Under the pieces are notes generated by a model. It saw only the letters and a program-made list of their open reading frames with translations. It was not told the origin of the DNA and ran no database searches. From Acidobacteriota bacterium (GTDB lineage: Bacteria > Acidobacteriota > Blastocatellia > Pyrinomonadales > Pyrinomonadaceae), in the NCBI GenBank assembly GCA_016700175.1, contig CP065003.1, positions 1,064,001 to 1,128,000 of the forward strand: DNA of 64,000 nucleotides. The letters run 5' to 3'. Below are positions 23,496-32,509 of the stretch, one piece after another. The position numbers were made by a program, and so were the translations under genes. How positions within the stretch are numbered: position 1 is the stretch's first letter; every line of letters begins with the position of its first letter.

Positions 23496-23630
23496 AACGC
23501 AAAGGTCGCAAAGGACGCGAAGTTAATTAACCTGTTGCTTCCGGCTTAGGGGGCACAACTCCGATCAAATCTAAACGAGCGGTGAAAACGCCTGAATCAA
23601 TTCCTTCGCGTCCCTTGCGACCTTCGCGTT
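23496..23630. repeat. 135-bp element with 27-bp inverted arms, copy B
   Basis: The left arm at 23496-23522 (aacgcaaag/gtcgcaaag/gacgcgaag) and right arm at 23604-23630 are complementary with two mismatches. The interior is 81 bp, almost the same length as in copy A, and both interiors end with gaaaac…tcaattc before the right arm. It fills the whole gap between two serine hydrolase genes. Confidence 0.8.
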
Positions 23631-23648
23631 TACTGTCATTCCTTGTCG

Positions 23649-25028
23649 TTACTCGATCTTTTTCGCGGGCGTGTTCCCCAGGAGAAAGCCGGTGATGCTG
23701 CCGTCTTCGCCCTTCGTGAATGTGACAGTTATGTTGATGTCCTTCGAGAAGAACCTCTCTTCCGTCTCCGGCAAAAGGATGAACCTGTTCCGCCCGGCGA
23801 GGTCGCCTATCAGCTTGCCGTCCTCGAGCGAGATGCTGATCACCGTGCCTTCGCCGACCTGGTACTTCCCGGTGTATTTCTCAAGCACCTTCGCATCAAG
23901 CTCGATCGTCTTCCGCTCGGCGGGGATCTCGTATTTCTGGCCGAAATAGATCGCCGAAAGCGCGTTCGCGATCGGACCCGAAGGCGCGCCCTCGATGTTG
24001 CTCAGGACGATGAACACGACCTTGTCCTCGGGGAACCGCGTCATGCTTGTGCTGAATCCGTAGATCCCTCCGCCGTGCGAGATCGCCCTTTTCTCGAACC
24101 GCTTGCCGACGTTCCATCCGAACCTGTACGCCGAATCGGCCTCGCCGGTATTGAAGATCGCGTCGAGCGTCTCTTTTTTGGCGAGCTTGTCGGTGTAAAG
24201 CGCCTGGTCCCATTTCAAAAGGTCCTCTGTCGACGAATAGAGCGCACCCGCTGCGTAAGGAACCGACATGTCCATATACGAGGCGTTCAGAAGGCTGCCG
24301 CTTTCTCTCTTGTAGCCCGCCGCCCGGTTGGGGATGATCCGCGAGGGGCTGTCATATCCCGTGCTCTTCATTCCAAGGGGCGTGAAGATATTCTCCTGAA
24401 GGAACTGCTCGTACGACTTGCCGGAAACCTTCTCGATGATCATTCCCAGAAGGAAATAGCCGGAGTTGTTGTACGAGAACTTCTCACCCGGAGCGAAATC
24501 GAGCGGCTTGTCCCTGACCCGCTTGTACATCTCGTCGGTAGGTGTCGGGAGGATGGTGTCCCGCGCGAAATCCGGGAACCCTGTGTAGCTGGGGATCCCG
24601 GAATTGTGCGCCAGAAGATGCGAGATCTTCACGGGCGCCCAGGCGTCCGGACATTCCTCGAAGTACTTGCAGACAGGGTCGTCTACCGACAGTTTCCCTC
24701 GTTCCTGGAGCATCGCGATCGACAGGCCTGTGAACTGCTTCGTGATGGAGCCGAGCCGGAAGATGGTCGCGGGCCTGTTCGGCACGCCGAGCTCCAGGTT
24801 CGCCATTCCGTAGCCCTTGCTGACAAGCGGCGTCCCGTCCTTCGCGATCATCACGGTCCCGCTGAACCCGTGGACCTTGACGGCCGCGTCCATATATTCG
24901 GCGACCTTCGCGTCGAGATCGGCAGGCGGGACGCTTCCGTTCTGGGCGAAGGCGGCGGAGACGAAAAGGAGCATCAGCGCGAGAGCCAATGCAAGGCGTG
25001 GATTGATGTGTAGGTGTTTCATAGTCAT
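23649..25028 (-). CDS. Exported S12 serine hydrolase, B
   Basis: 459 residues. The signal peptide (LALALALMLLFVSAAFA-Q) is followed by a beta-lactamase-fold domain with S94-I-T-K97 in RLGSITK, Y186-N-N188 in FSYNNSGY and H-G-G-G as the third motif. A short beta C-terminus (about 360-459) follows. The first ATG lies in a heptamer tract (caATGactATG), so the second ATG (25022, MKHLH) may be the true start. It probably acts in the periplasm on peptides or esters. It is 20-30% diverged by eye from its three cluster neighbours, so these are old paralogues, not recent tandem duplicates. Confidence 0.85.
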   Translation of the reverse strand: MTMKHLHINPRLALALALMLLFVSAAFAQNGSVPPADLDAKVAEYMDAAVKVHGFSGTVMIAKDGTPLVSKGYGMANLELGVPNRPATIFRLGSITKQFTGLSIAMLQERGKLSVDDPVCKYFEECPDAWAPVKISHLLAHNSGIPSYTGFPDFARDTILPTPTDEMYKRVRDKPLDFAPGEKFSYNNSGYFLLGMIIEKVSGKSYEQFLQENIFTPLGMKSTGYDSPSRIIPNRAAGYKRESGSLLNASYMDMSVPYAAGALYSSTEDLLKWDQALYTDKLAKKETLDAIFNTGEADSAYRFGWNVGKRFEKRAISHGGGIYGFSTSMTRFPEDKVVFIVLSNIEGAPSGPIANALSAIYFGQKYEIPAERKTIELDAKVLEKYTGKYQVGEGTVISISLEDGKLIGDLAGRNRFILLPETEERFFSKDINITVTFTKGEDGSITGFLLGNTPAKKIE

Positions 25029-25077
25029 TGGTCAGCGATCAGTGGTCATTGGTCAATGTGCATTGGCCACTGTTCAG
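25025..25077. repeat. Heptamer tract at the 5' end of serine hydrolase B
   Basis: Strict 7-bp period: gtcattg/gtcagcg/atcagtg/gtcattg/gtcaatg/tgcattg/gccactg. It touches the first possible start codon of the hydrolase gene. Confidence 0.85.
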
Positions 25078-25800
<723 letters not shown>

Positions 25801-25944
25801 CGCTCACGGTCCACTGCTCGTCGTACGTCGTGGGCGGGGACAAGCCACGCCCCTCATTGCCGCTCGTCGTACGTCGTGGGCGGGGACAAGCCCCGCCCCT
25901 ACAGTGCCGCTTACTGGTCCTTGGTCCCTGGTCCCTGGTCAATG
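25801..25944. repeat. Paired GC-rich hairpins and heptamer tract at the M19 gene 3' end
   Basis: Two copies of a unit of about 46 bp (gctcgtcgtacgtcgtg followed by ggcggggacaagccccgcc hairpins) lie at about 25809-25905. A 7-bp tract (cttactg/gtccttg/gtccctg/gtccctg/gtcaatg) spans 25908-25944 and contains the stop and the last nine codons of the dipeptidase homologue. Confidence 0.8.
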
Positions 25945-27110
25945 CTCCAGATTTCCGACAGCACCCGCTTGAAGTTTCCGCCCAGGATGCCCTCGATCTC
26001 CGTGTCGGTAAATTTCCTGCGAATCAGCCCCTCGGTCAGGTCGTACATACGCTTCGGGTGGTCCAGGCCCTCGATGTCGATCTTCTCGCGGAATCCGTAA
26101 CTGCCCTTGTATCCCGCGCGCAACTGCTTGTTCAGCTCGGGCGGCATCTTGTCGTAGCCGTAAAGGTCTATGTCGCTGCCAACGCCCAGGTGCTCCGGCC
26201 CGATCCATCTCTTCACCTGCTCGAAGTGATCGATGCAGTCCTCTATGTCCGTCGGCTCGCTCGCCTTCACGAACATACGCACCCCGGTAATGCCCATCAC
26301 ACCGCCGCTCTTCCCGAGCGCCCTGACGGCCTCCTCGGTTTTTGTGCGGGGATGTCCGCCGGCATACATTCGAAGATTCGAGTGCGTTATCAGGACCGGC
26401 TTCTTCGAGATCTCGAAGGCGTCCAGCGTCGTCTTGTCGCCGCAATGCGAGACGTCGACCGCCATCCCGACCTTGTTCATACGCTCGATCACCGCGGCGC
26501 CGAAGTCGGAGATCCCTCCGTCGACCCTTTCGGTCGAACCGTTCCCGATCATGTTCCTAGAATTGTAGGTAAGCTGCGAAACCCTCTGTCCCAGCGCGCG
26601 GAACGTGTCGACGTCGTTCGGCCGACGGAAATGGTCGGAGTTCTGCAGTCCGAGCAATACGCCCATCTTCCCCGAAGCCTTCACGCGGCTGAGATCGCCG
26701 GCGCTGTCGATCCGTATGAACTTGTCGTCGTGGTTGGCGATGAAACCGTTCCACATCGCGAAGAACGACAGTGCCGTTTCGTAGGCGTTCGGGCCTCCGA
26801 GACCCACCGCCGGATGGATCACGTCGATGTTCGATTCCTTGTAAGGCTTGAAATCCTCATCGGAGAACGATTCGGGATCGGCCATCCACTTGTTGCCCTG
26901 CGGGAAATTGAGCGTCAGCACGCAGAGCATGTCGATCACCGTCGAACGGTTTACCAGATCGATCGCCCTTGCGGAATACTCCGCCGCAGATCCCGCGAAA
27001 ACCCGGAAAGAGCCGCGGTTGATCATCGGTGCGGCGATGGCCGCCGCGCCCGCGGCCGCGAGTCCCTTCAGCGCGGTCCTTCTCGATACTTTTGTTTCTT
27101 CTTTTTTCAT
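25911..27110 (-). CDS. Tat-exported M19-type dipeptidase homologue with altered metal site
   Basis: 399 residues. The twin-arginine signal (S-R10-R11-T-A-L, then AAAGAAAIAAP) predicts folded export. The rest is the M19 (renal/membrane dipeptidase) TIM barrel. H222 (VDVSH), H243 (ITHSN), R255 (GGHPR) and D313 (GVGSD) match the second metal and substrate residues. The first-strand H-x-D of typical M19 enzymes is replaced by I-D60-M-L, and the usual bridging Glu region reads G-L-Q156-N. A one-metal or different site is therefore likely. M19 enzymes cut dipeptides with a C-terminal D-residue, which fits the cluster. The last residues DQGPGTKDQ are encoded by a heptamer repeat tract. It lies 4 bp after the preceding hydrolase gene, in the same operon. 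Confidence 0.85.
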   Translation of the reverse strand: MKKEETKVSRRTALKGLAAAGAAAIAAPMINRGSFRVFAGSAAEYSARAIDLVNRSTVIDMLCVLTLNFPQGNKWMADPESFSDEDFKPYKESNIDVIHPAVGLGGPNAYETALSFFAMWNGFIANHDDKFIRIDSAGDLSRVKASGKMGVLLGLQNSDHFRRPNDVDTFRALGQRVSQLTYNSRNMIGNGSTERVDGGISDFGAAVIERMNKVGMAVDVSHCGDKTTLDAFEISKKPVLITHSNLRMYAGGHPRTKTEEAVRALGKSGGVMGITGVRMFVKASEPTDIEDCIDHFEQVKRWIGPEHLGVGSDIDLYGYDKMPPELNKQLRAGYKGSYGFREKIDIEGLDHPKRMYDLTEGLIRRKFTDTEIEGILGGNFKRVLSEIWSIDQGPGTKDQ

Positions 27111-27114
27111 TTCT

Positions 27115-29100
27115 TTAATACGTCGAGCTGATCACCAGCAGGTTCGAGACGTAAGCGAACCAGAGGAATCCGACACAGCACAGCGCGAACAGCGCCGCCC
27201 GAAGGCGGTACCAGATCGAGCACTTGATCATCCAGCAATAGACGGCGTTGAAGAGCACGAGGATCGTGCCCAGCGCGCCGATGATCCCGATCCCCTGCAC
27301 AAGGAAGAACCACACATTGCCCTGGTCGCTCAGGAAATCGATGTTCGAAAGAGCGTAGGTCACCAGCGAGACGAGCCCGATCACGAGGATCAGGTCCAGC
27401 GCGAAGACGACCCAGACGCCGTAGCGAAGAAGGTTCTGGTACTTCGTGTATTCGAGCTTGTGCCCGTATCTTTTTCTCGTGAGCCACGCGATAGGCGCGA
27501 GGATCAGCGTCAGCGCCATTATCCCAAGCGAGAACCCAAGCACAGGAAGCAGCACGCCCGAATTCTCGAAGAACCCGACCCGCTTGAAGACCATAAACGG
27601 GTACTGCATTATCAGCTGCATCCTGCCCTCTTCGTCGGGCTTGAAGATGATCGTGCTCTGGCCGTTGACGTCGCGGAAGGTCATCGGCTCGATCGCCCTG
27701 AACTTCATCGGCTGTCCGCTCGGTTCGGTGAAGGCGTCGATCGTGATCGTGCCTTCTCCGGCGGCCGAAACGGTCGCCTCGCCGAGCACCGCTGCCACGC
27801 GCAGGAACGAATGCTCGCTCCGGCGGCTGACCATGTATTTGCCCGCGACCGCCTGCGCGTCCGCTTCGGCGTTGTCGTAGGTTTTTTCTTCCGGCTCGTA
27901 CGGGAAATAACGGTCGAGGAAGGTCTCCCAGATGATCGACCTGCCGGACACCTCGCCCTTTCCGCCGCTGTTGTATGAAATGAAAAAGCCAAGGTTCTTT
28001 TCCGGTATCAGGTGAAGATCGCTGTGGAAGGCGATCGTGTCGCCTCCGTGTCCTATGATCCGGAGCCCGTTGCGCGATTCCTCGTAGAAACCGTGGGCCA
28101 TCGCGTTCGCCTTTTCGTCGAGCGCGAACAGGCGGCTGTGCATAAGCTCGGTCGTTTCGGGCTTCAGGATCTGCGCGTCGCCGAGCTTGCCTCCGTTTAG
28201 GTGAGCCAGCATGAACTTCGCCATATCCGTCGCGGAGCTCGTAAGGCTTCCGGCGGGAAAAGGCACGACGACCTCGAATGAAACGGTCTCGACGTCCGAA
28301 GCGAGCCGGTAGCCGTTCGACATATCGCCCGCGATCTCTTCCGGAAGCGGCTGGACGAAAGTCGAGCGATCCATTCCGAGCGGCTTGAAAATGTTGTCCG
28401 CGACGTAATCGTTGAACGGCTTGCCGGAGATCCTCTCGACGACGTAGCCCGCCAGCGCGGTCCCGTAGTTCGAGTACGCCGGAACGGTGCCCGGCGGAAA
28501 GATGCGGTTCGGAATGTGGGTCTTGAGATATTCGCCGAGGTTCAGATCCCCCGCCTGCGTCTTGAACAGGTCCTTGACCGCCTCCTCGAAGCCCGGAGTA
28601 TGCGTCAGGATGTGCTTCATCGTGATCGGCTTGCCGAACGCCTCCGGGATCTTGAAGTCAAGGTACTCGTTGATGTCCTTGTCCAGGTCCAGCTTGCCCT
28701 GTTCGTGGAGCTGCATCACAGCGGTCCACGTGAAGAGCTTCGAGATCGAGCCCGGCCGGAAGAGCGTCTTCTCCGCGTCAACCGGCTTACGCGCCTTTAC
28801 GTCCGCATAGCCGTATCCCTTCGCGAAGATCAATTCTCCGTCGCGGACGACCGACACGGTGGCGCCGGCGATGTTCTCCCTTTCGAGCTGTGCGGGAAGT
28901 ATGCCCTCGAAGAAAGCGTCCAGGTCCTGGGCATTGAGCTTGTCCGCGGGTTTCGGTGCCTCCTCGCCTTCAGCCTGAGCTTCGGGTGCGGACGCGGCCT
29001 CAGGCGAAGCCCCCGCCGCGGGCGTCTGTTCCGGGGACTGACCGGGAAATGATGCCAGGAGTAGAAGAAGTAAGGCCGCAAGAGCCGCAGTTTTTTTCAT
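27115..29100 (-). CDS. S12 serine hydrolase with four C-terminal membrane segments, C
   Basis: 661 residues. A signal peptide is followed by an Ala/Glu/Pro-rich linker (about 20-52) and a beta-lactamase-fold domain with S118-I-S-K121 (RPGSISK), Y209-S-N211 and H-G-G-D. A beta region comes next, then about four hydrophobic helices at the C-terminus (VLLPVLGFSLGIMALTLIL; VVFALDLILVIGLVSLV; FFLVQGIGIIGALGTIL; ALFALCCVGFLWFAYV). The enzyme is therefore anchored in the inner membrane with the catalytic domain in the periplasm, like some class C-type DD-peptidase relatives. It is co-transcribed with the M19 gene (4-bp gap) and follows the D-aminoacylase homologues by 72 bp. Confidence 0.85.
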   Translation of the reverse strand: MKKTAALAALLLLLLASFPGQSPEQTPAAGASPEAASAPEAQAEGEEAPKPADKLNAQDLDAFFEGILPAQLERENIAGATVSVVRDGELIFAKGYGYADVKARKPVDAEKTLFRPGSISKLFTWTAVMQLHEQGKLDLDKDINEYLDFKIPEAFGKPITMKHILTHTPGFEEAVKDLFKTQAGDLNLGEYLKTHIPNRIFPPGTVPAYSNYGTALAGYVVERISGKPFNDYVADNIFKPLGMDRSTFVQPLPEEIAGDMSNGYRLASDVETVSFEVVVPFPAGSLTSSATDMAKFMLAHLNGGKLGDAQILKPETTELMHSRLFALDEKANAMAHGFYEESRNGLRIIGHGGDTIAFHSDLHLIPEKNLGFFISYNSGGKGEVSGRSIIWETFLDRYFPYEPEEKTYDNAEADAQAVAGKYMVSRRSEHSFLRVAAVLGEATVSAAGEGTITIDAFTEPSGQPMKFRAIEPMTFRDVNGQSTIIFKPDEEGRMQLIMQYPFMVFKRVGFFENSGVLLPVLGFSLGIMALTLILAPIAWLTRKRYGHKLEYTKYQNLLRYGVWVVFALDLILVIGLVSLVTYALSNIDFLSDQGNVWFFLVQGIGIIGALGTILVLFNAVYCWMIKCSIWYRLRAALFALCCVGFLWFAYVSNLLVISSTY

Positions 29101-29172
29101 TTCAGTTCCGCCTTTTGGTATGAAATCGCGTACGCCGTGCCGGGCTCTCGCCCGCGACGCGGCGCATCGCGG

Positions 29173-30834
29173 TCAATCCTGCTTCCCTTGCCCGTAAATA
29201 ACCTTTCCGGGCTTCGCGCCCGTGTGCTTTCCGTTCTCAACCACGACTGTTCCGTTCACGAGCACTCGGTCGATACCGACCGGGCTCAGGAGCGGCTCTT
29301 CGAAGGTCGCTCGATCGTTTATCTTCTCGTAGTCGAAGATCACCGCGTCCGCCCACATTCCCTCCTTGATCAGGCCTCTTTTGGGGATCCTCAAACGGGT
29401 CGCCGGCCAGGAGGTCATCTTCCGTATCGCCTCTTCAAGGCTTATCACCTTCTTCTCCCGGACAAACCGCGCGATCAGCCTCGGGTGGTTGCCGTACGAG
29501 CGCGGATGCGGCAGTCCGAGCGTGTCGACCTCGCCCGGCTTGAGAGCCGCGCCGGCGTCGCTTCCTATGCTGGTCCAGGGGAACTTGAGCGCGGTGATCA
29601 CGTCGTCTTCGCTCATCATGAAGTAGAGCGCGTAAACCCTTGCGGTGCCCTGAAGCACCAGGTCGAAAGCCGTGTCGGCGGGGTCCTTCCCGAGTTCCTT
29701 CGCGATCGCCGCGATGCTCTTTCCTTCGAACTTGGCGTTCTGCTCGTTCCGCGCGTTCACGAGGATTATGTTCTCCCAGCCGCCGGAAGCCTCGACTATG
29801 TTCCACCAGCCCGGCGATCCCTCGACGATCTCTCTCTTCAATCGAGCCCTTGTTTCCGGGTCGTTCAGCCTTTCGAAAAGCTTTGAGACGCCGCCTTCGA
29901 ATGCCCAGGAAGGTATCGTTGCCTCCAGCCCGGTCCCGCCGGCGGTGTACAGGTAAATGTCCGCCGCGACATCGACCCCGCGCCCTCGCGCGCGCTCGAT
30001 GGCCTCGCCTGCTTCGCGCATCAGCCGTCCCCATCCGGGCTGGTACGCCGCCTTGAGGTGAAATATCTCCACGGGTAGGCCGCCCTTTTCGCCGATCTCG
30101 ATCGCCTCTTCGACCGCTCCGACGAGGCCCTTGCCCTCGTCGCGCATATGGGTCGCGTAAATGCCTCCGTACTTTCCGGCGACCTTTGCCAGCTCGATCA
30201 GCTCCGGTGTCTTTGCGTAGCTCGAAGGCGGATAGATCAGCGCCGTGGTCATTCCCATCGCGCCCGCCTGCATCGCCTTTTCAATGATCGCCTTCATCCG
30301 CTCGAGCTCTTCCGCGTTCGGGACTCTCGAGTCCATTCCAAGCACGGCGACCCTGGCCTGCGTTGCGCTGAAATACGTCCCGAAATTGATGCTGATCCCG
30401 CTTGTTTCAAGGCCTTTGAAGTACTCGCCGATCTGGTCCACGGGCACGGGCGTCCCGCCCTCGCCCCCGATCGCTGTCGTGACTCCCATGAACAGCTTGT
30501 TCTCGGCGAGGCCGTTCATCGGAAGCACGGAACCGGACTGGTCCATCGAATCGATCCAGCCCGGCGAGACATATTTTCCCGTCGCGTCGATCTCGACCTT
30601 GCCCTTTCCCCTGACGGTCCCGATCCTCACGAACCGCCCGTCCCTGATCGCGACATCCGCAAGGATCCACGGATTGCCCGCACCGTCGAGGACGCGGCCG
30701 TTTCGGATGACGACGTCGTACTCCTGCGCGAAGAGAGGCGCCGCTAACAGCGCCAGAACGGCGATCAGAAGTACACCGCCGCGGATAAGACGCGGGACGC
30801 GGAGGAAGCTCGGTTTGCAGGTTTGGTCGATCAC
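29173..30834 (-). CDS. Exported D-aminoacylase-family amidohydrolase, 1
   Basis: 553 residues with a signal peptide (GGVLLIAVLALLAAPLFA-Q). The amidohydrolase-fold domain matches N-acyl-D-amino-acid deacylases: start YDVVIRNGRVLDGAGNPW, H in YATHMRDEG, H in VEIFHLKAAYQPGWG, D in SIGSDAGA, and C-terminal LVNGTVVVENGKHTGAKPG. The usual H-x-H after PGxID is missing (PGWIDSMDQSG, residues 91-101), and the metal-binding Cys region (GNCG) reads GGEGG. The metal centre therefore differs from the studied Alcaligenes enzyme. It would release D-amino acids from N-acylated forms, or cut another amide or peptide. It is a paralogue of the next gene, 22 bp away. Confidence 0.8.
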   Translation of the reverse strand: MIDQTCKPSFLRVPRLIRGGVLLIAVLALLAAPLFAQEYDVVIRNGRVLDGAGNPWILADVAIRDGRFVRIGTVRGKGKVEIDATGKYVSPGWIDSMDQSGSVLPMNGLAENKLFMGVTTAIGGEGGTPVPVDQIGEYFKGLETSGISINFGTYFSATQARVAVLGMDSRVPNAEELERMKAIIEKAMQAGAMGMTTALIYPPSSYAKTPELIELAKVAGKYGGIYATHMRDEGKGLVGAVEEAIEIGEKGGLPVEIFHLKAAYQPGWGRLMREAGEAIERARGRGVDVAADIYLYTAGGTGLEATIPSWAFEGGVSKLFERLNDPETRARLKREIVEGSPGWWNIVEASGGWENIILVNARNEQNAKFEGKSIAAIAKELGKDPADTAFDLVLQGTARVYALYFMMSEDDVITALKFPWTSIGSDAGAALKPGEVDTLGLPHPRSYGNHPRLIARFVREKKVISLEEAIRKMTSWPATRLRIPKRGLIKEGMWADAVIFDYEKINDRATFEEPLLSPVGIDRVLVNGTVVVENGKHTGAKPGKVIYGQGKQD

Positions 30835-30856
30835 TTATCTGTTGTTTTGAAGCCGT

Positions 30857-32509
30857 TTACGGCATCTGCCTGCCGGGCCCGTAGATCACCTTTCCGGGTC
30901 TTGCGCCCGTGTGCTTGCCCTTCTCCATCACCACGGTTCCGTTCACAAGCACGTAGTCGATCCCTTCCGGACGTCTGTATGGCCGTTCGTATGTGGCGGT
31001 GTCATTTATCGTTTCGAGATCGAAGATCACGACGTCCGCCCAGAGCCCTTCCTTGATCAGCCCGCGCGAGGGGATCCGCATTCTTGTCGCCGGCCACGAT
31101 GAAAGCTTCCTGACGGCTTCCGGCAGCGAGATCACCTTCTTCTCCCGCACGTAATGCGCGATCAGCCTTGGGAAGTTTCCGTATCCGCGCGGATGGCCCA
31201 TGCCGACCGTCTCGGGATCGGGCATTTCTGCGGACGCCGCCGCATCGCTGCCGAGGCTTGTCCAGGGGAACTTCACCGCCATTTCGATATCCGACGCGGA
31301 CATCATGAAATACAGCGCCGAGACCCTGCCCTCGCCCTGGAGGATCAGGTCGAAAGCCGCGTCAGCCGGATGCTTGTTCCATTCCTTCGCGATCTGGGCG
31401 ATGTTCTTGTTCTCGAACTTCTTGTTCTCCTCGTTCCCGGCAAAGACGAGCAGCACGTTCTCCCAACCGCCCGCGGCCTCGACGATGTTCCACCAGCCGG
31501 GCGATCCGGTCTCGATCTCTTTCTTCAGGCGCTCGCGGGTCGCCGGATCGCGGAGCCGCTCCATCAGCTTGTCCCTGCCGCCGTCGGACGCCCAGGCGGG
31601 AACGACCGCGGTAAGACCCGTGCCGCCGGCTTCGTAAAGGTACATGTTCGCGGTGACATCGACGCCCCGTTTTCTCGCGGCCTCGATCGTCTCTCCGGCC
31701 TTCGTCATCAGCGTGCCCCAGCCGGGCTGGTAGGCCGCTTTCAGATGGAAGACCTCGACGGGAACTCCGGCCTTTTCGCCGATCTCGATCGCTTCCTCGA
31801 TCGCCTCGACCAGCTCCCTTCCTTCGCCGCGTATGTGGCTCGAGTAGAAGCCGCCGTATTTTCCGGCGACCTTCGCCATCGCGATCAGTTCTTCTGTCTC
31901 GGCGTAGCTGGCGGGCGGGTAGATCAAAGCTGTCGTGATGCCCAATGCGCCGGCCTTCATCGCCTCTTCGACGATCGCGCCCATTTTCGCTAGCTCTTCG
32001 GCGTTCGGGTCCTTGTCGTCCGGACCAAGAACCGCGACCCTCGCCTGCCGTTCGGCGAACGAGGTCCCGAAGTTCATGCTGATGCCGTCCGATTCGAGCT
32101 TCGCGAAATAGCCGGCTAATTCCCCGGCGGGCACGGGCGTTCCGCCCTCACCGGCGATGCCTGTGGTGATGCCCTGCATAAGCTTGCTCTCGGCGAGCCC
32201 GTTCCGCGCAAGCACTCCTCCCGACTGGTCGAGCATGTCGATCCAGCCCGGCGTGACGTATCGTCCGGTGGCGTCGATCTCGCGTTTGCCTTTGCCCCTC
32301 ACGACGCCGATCTTCACGAACTTTCCGTCCTTGATCGCTACATCTGCCGCGATCCACGGATTGCCTCCGCCGTCGAGCACGCGGCCGTTGCGTATCACTA
32401 TGTCGTATTCGGCGGCGCCGTTCTGCGCAAAGGCGGGGAGCACCAGCGCGTTGAGGACGAGCATTGCGGCAAGCGCGGCGGAAAATATCTTCGAAACACG
32501 TTTTCTCAT
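30857..32509 (-). CDS. Exported D-aminoacylase-family amidohydrolase, 2
   Basis: 550 residues with a signal peptide (AALAAMLVLNALVLPAFA-Q). It is collinear and strongly similar to the neighbouring paralogue: RNGRVLDGGGNPWIAADVAI, SSHIRGEG, VEVFHLKAAYQPGWG, SLGSDAAAS and VNGTVVMEKGKHTGARPG. It too lacks H-x-H (PGWIDMLDQSG, residues 87-97) and has GEGG instead of GNCG, so the altered metal site is shared and probably selected. Its ATG overlaps the stop of the preceding serine hydrolase by 4 bp (ATGA). Retention of two copies suggests different acyl or side-chain preferences. Confidence 0.8.
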   Translation of the reverse strand: MRKRVSKIFSAALAAMLVLNALVLPAFAQNGAAEYDIVIRNGRVLDGGGNPWIAADVAIKDGKFVKIGVVRGKGKREIDATGRYVTPGWIDMLDQSGGVLARNGLAESKLMQGITTGIAGEGGTPVPAGELAGYFAKLESDGISMNFGTSFAERQARVAVLGPDDKDPNAEELAKMGAIVEEAMKAGALGITTALIYPPASYAETEELIAMAKVAGKYGGFYSSHIRGEGRELVEAIEEAIEIGEKAGVPVEVFHLKAAYQPGWGTLMTKAGETIEAARKRGVDVTANMYLYEAGGTGLTAVVPAWASDGGRDKLMERLRDPATRERLKKEIETGSPGWWNIVEAAGGWENVLLVFAGNEENKKFENKNIAQIAKEWNKHPADAAFDLILQGEGRVSALYFMMSASDIEMAVKFPWTSLGSDAAASAEMPDPETVGMGHPRGYGNFPRLIAHYVREKKVISLPEAVRKLSSWPATRMRIPSRGLIKEGLWADVVIFDLETINDTATYERPYRRPEGIDYVLVNGTVVMEKGKHTGARPGKVIYGPGRQMP

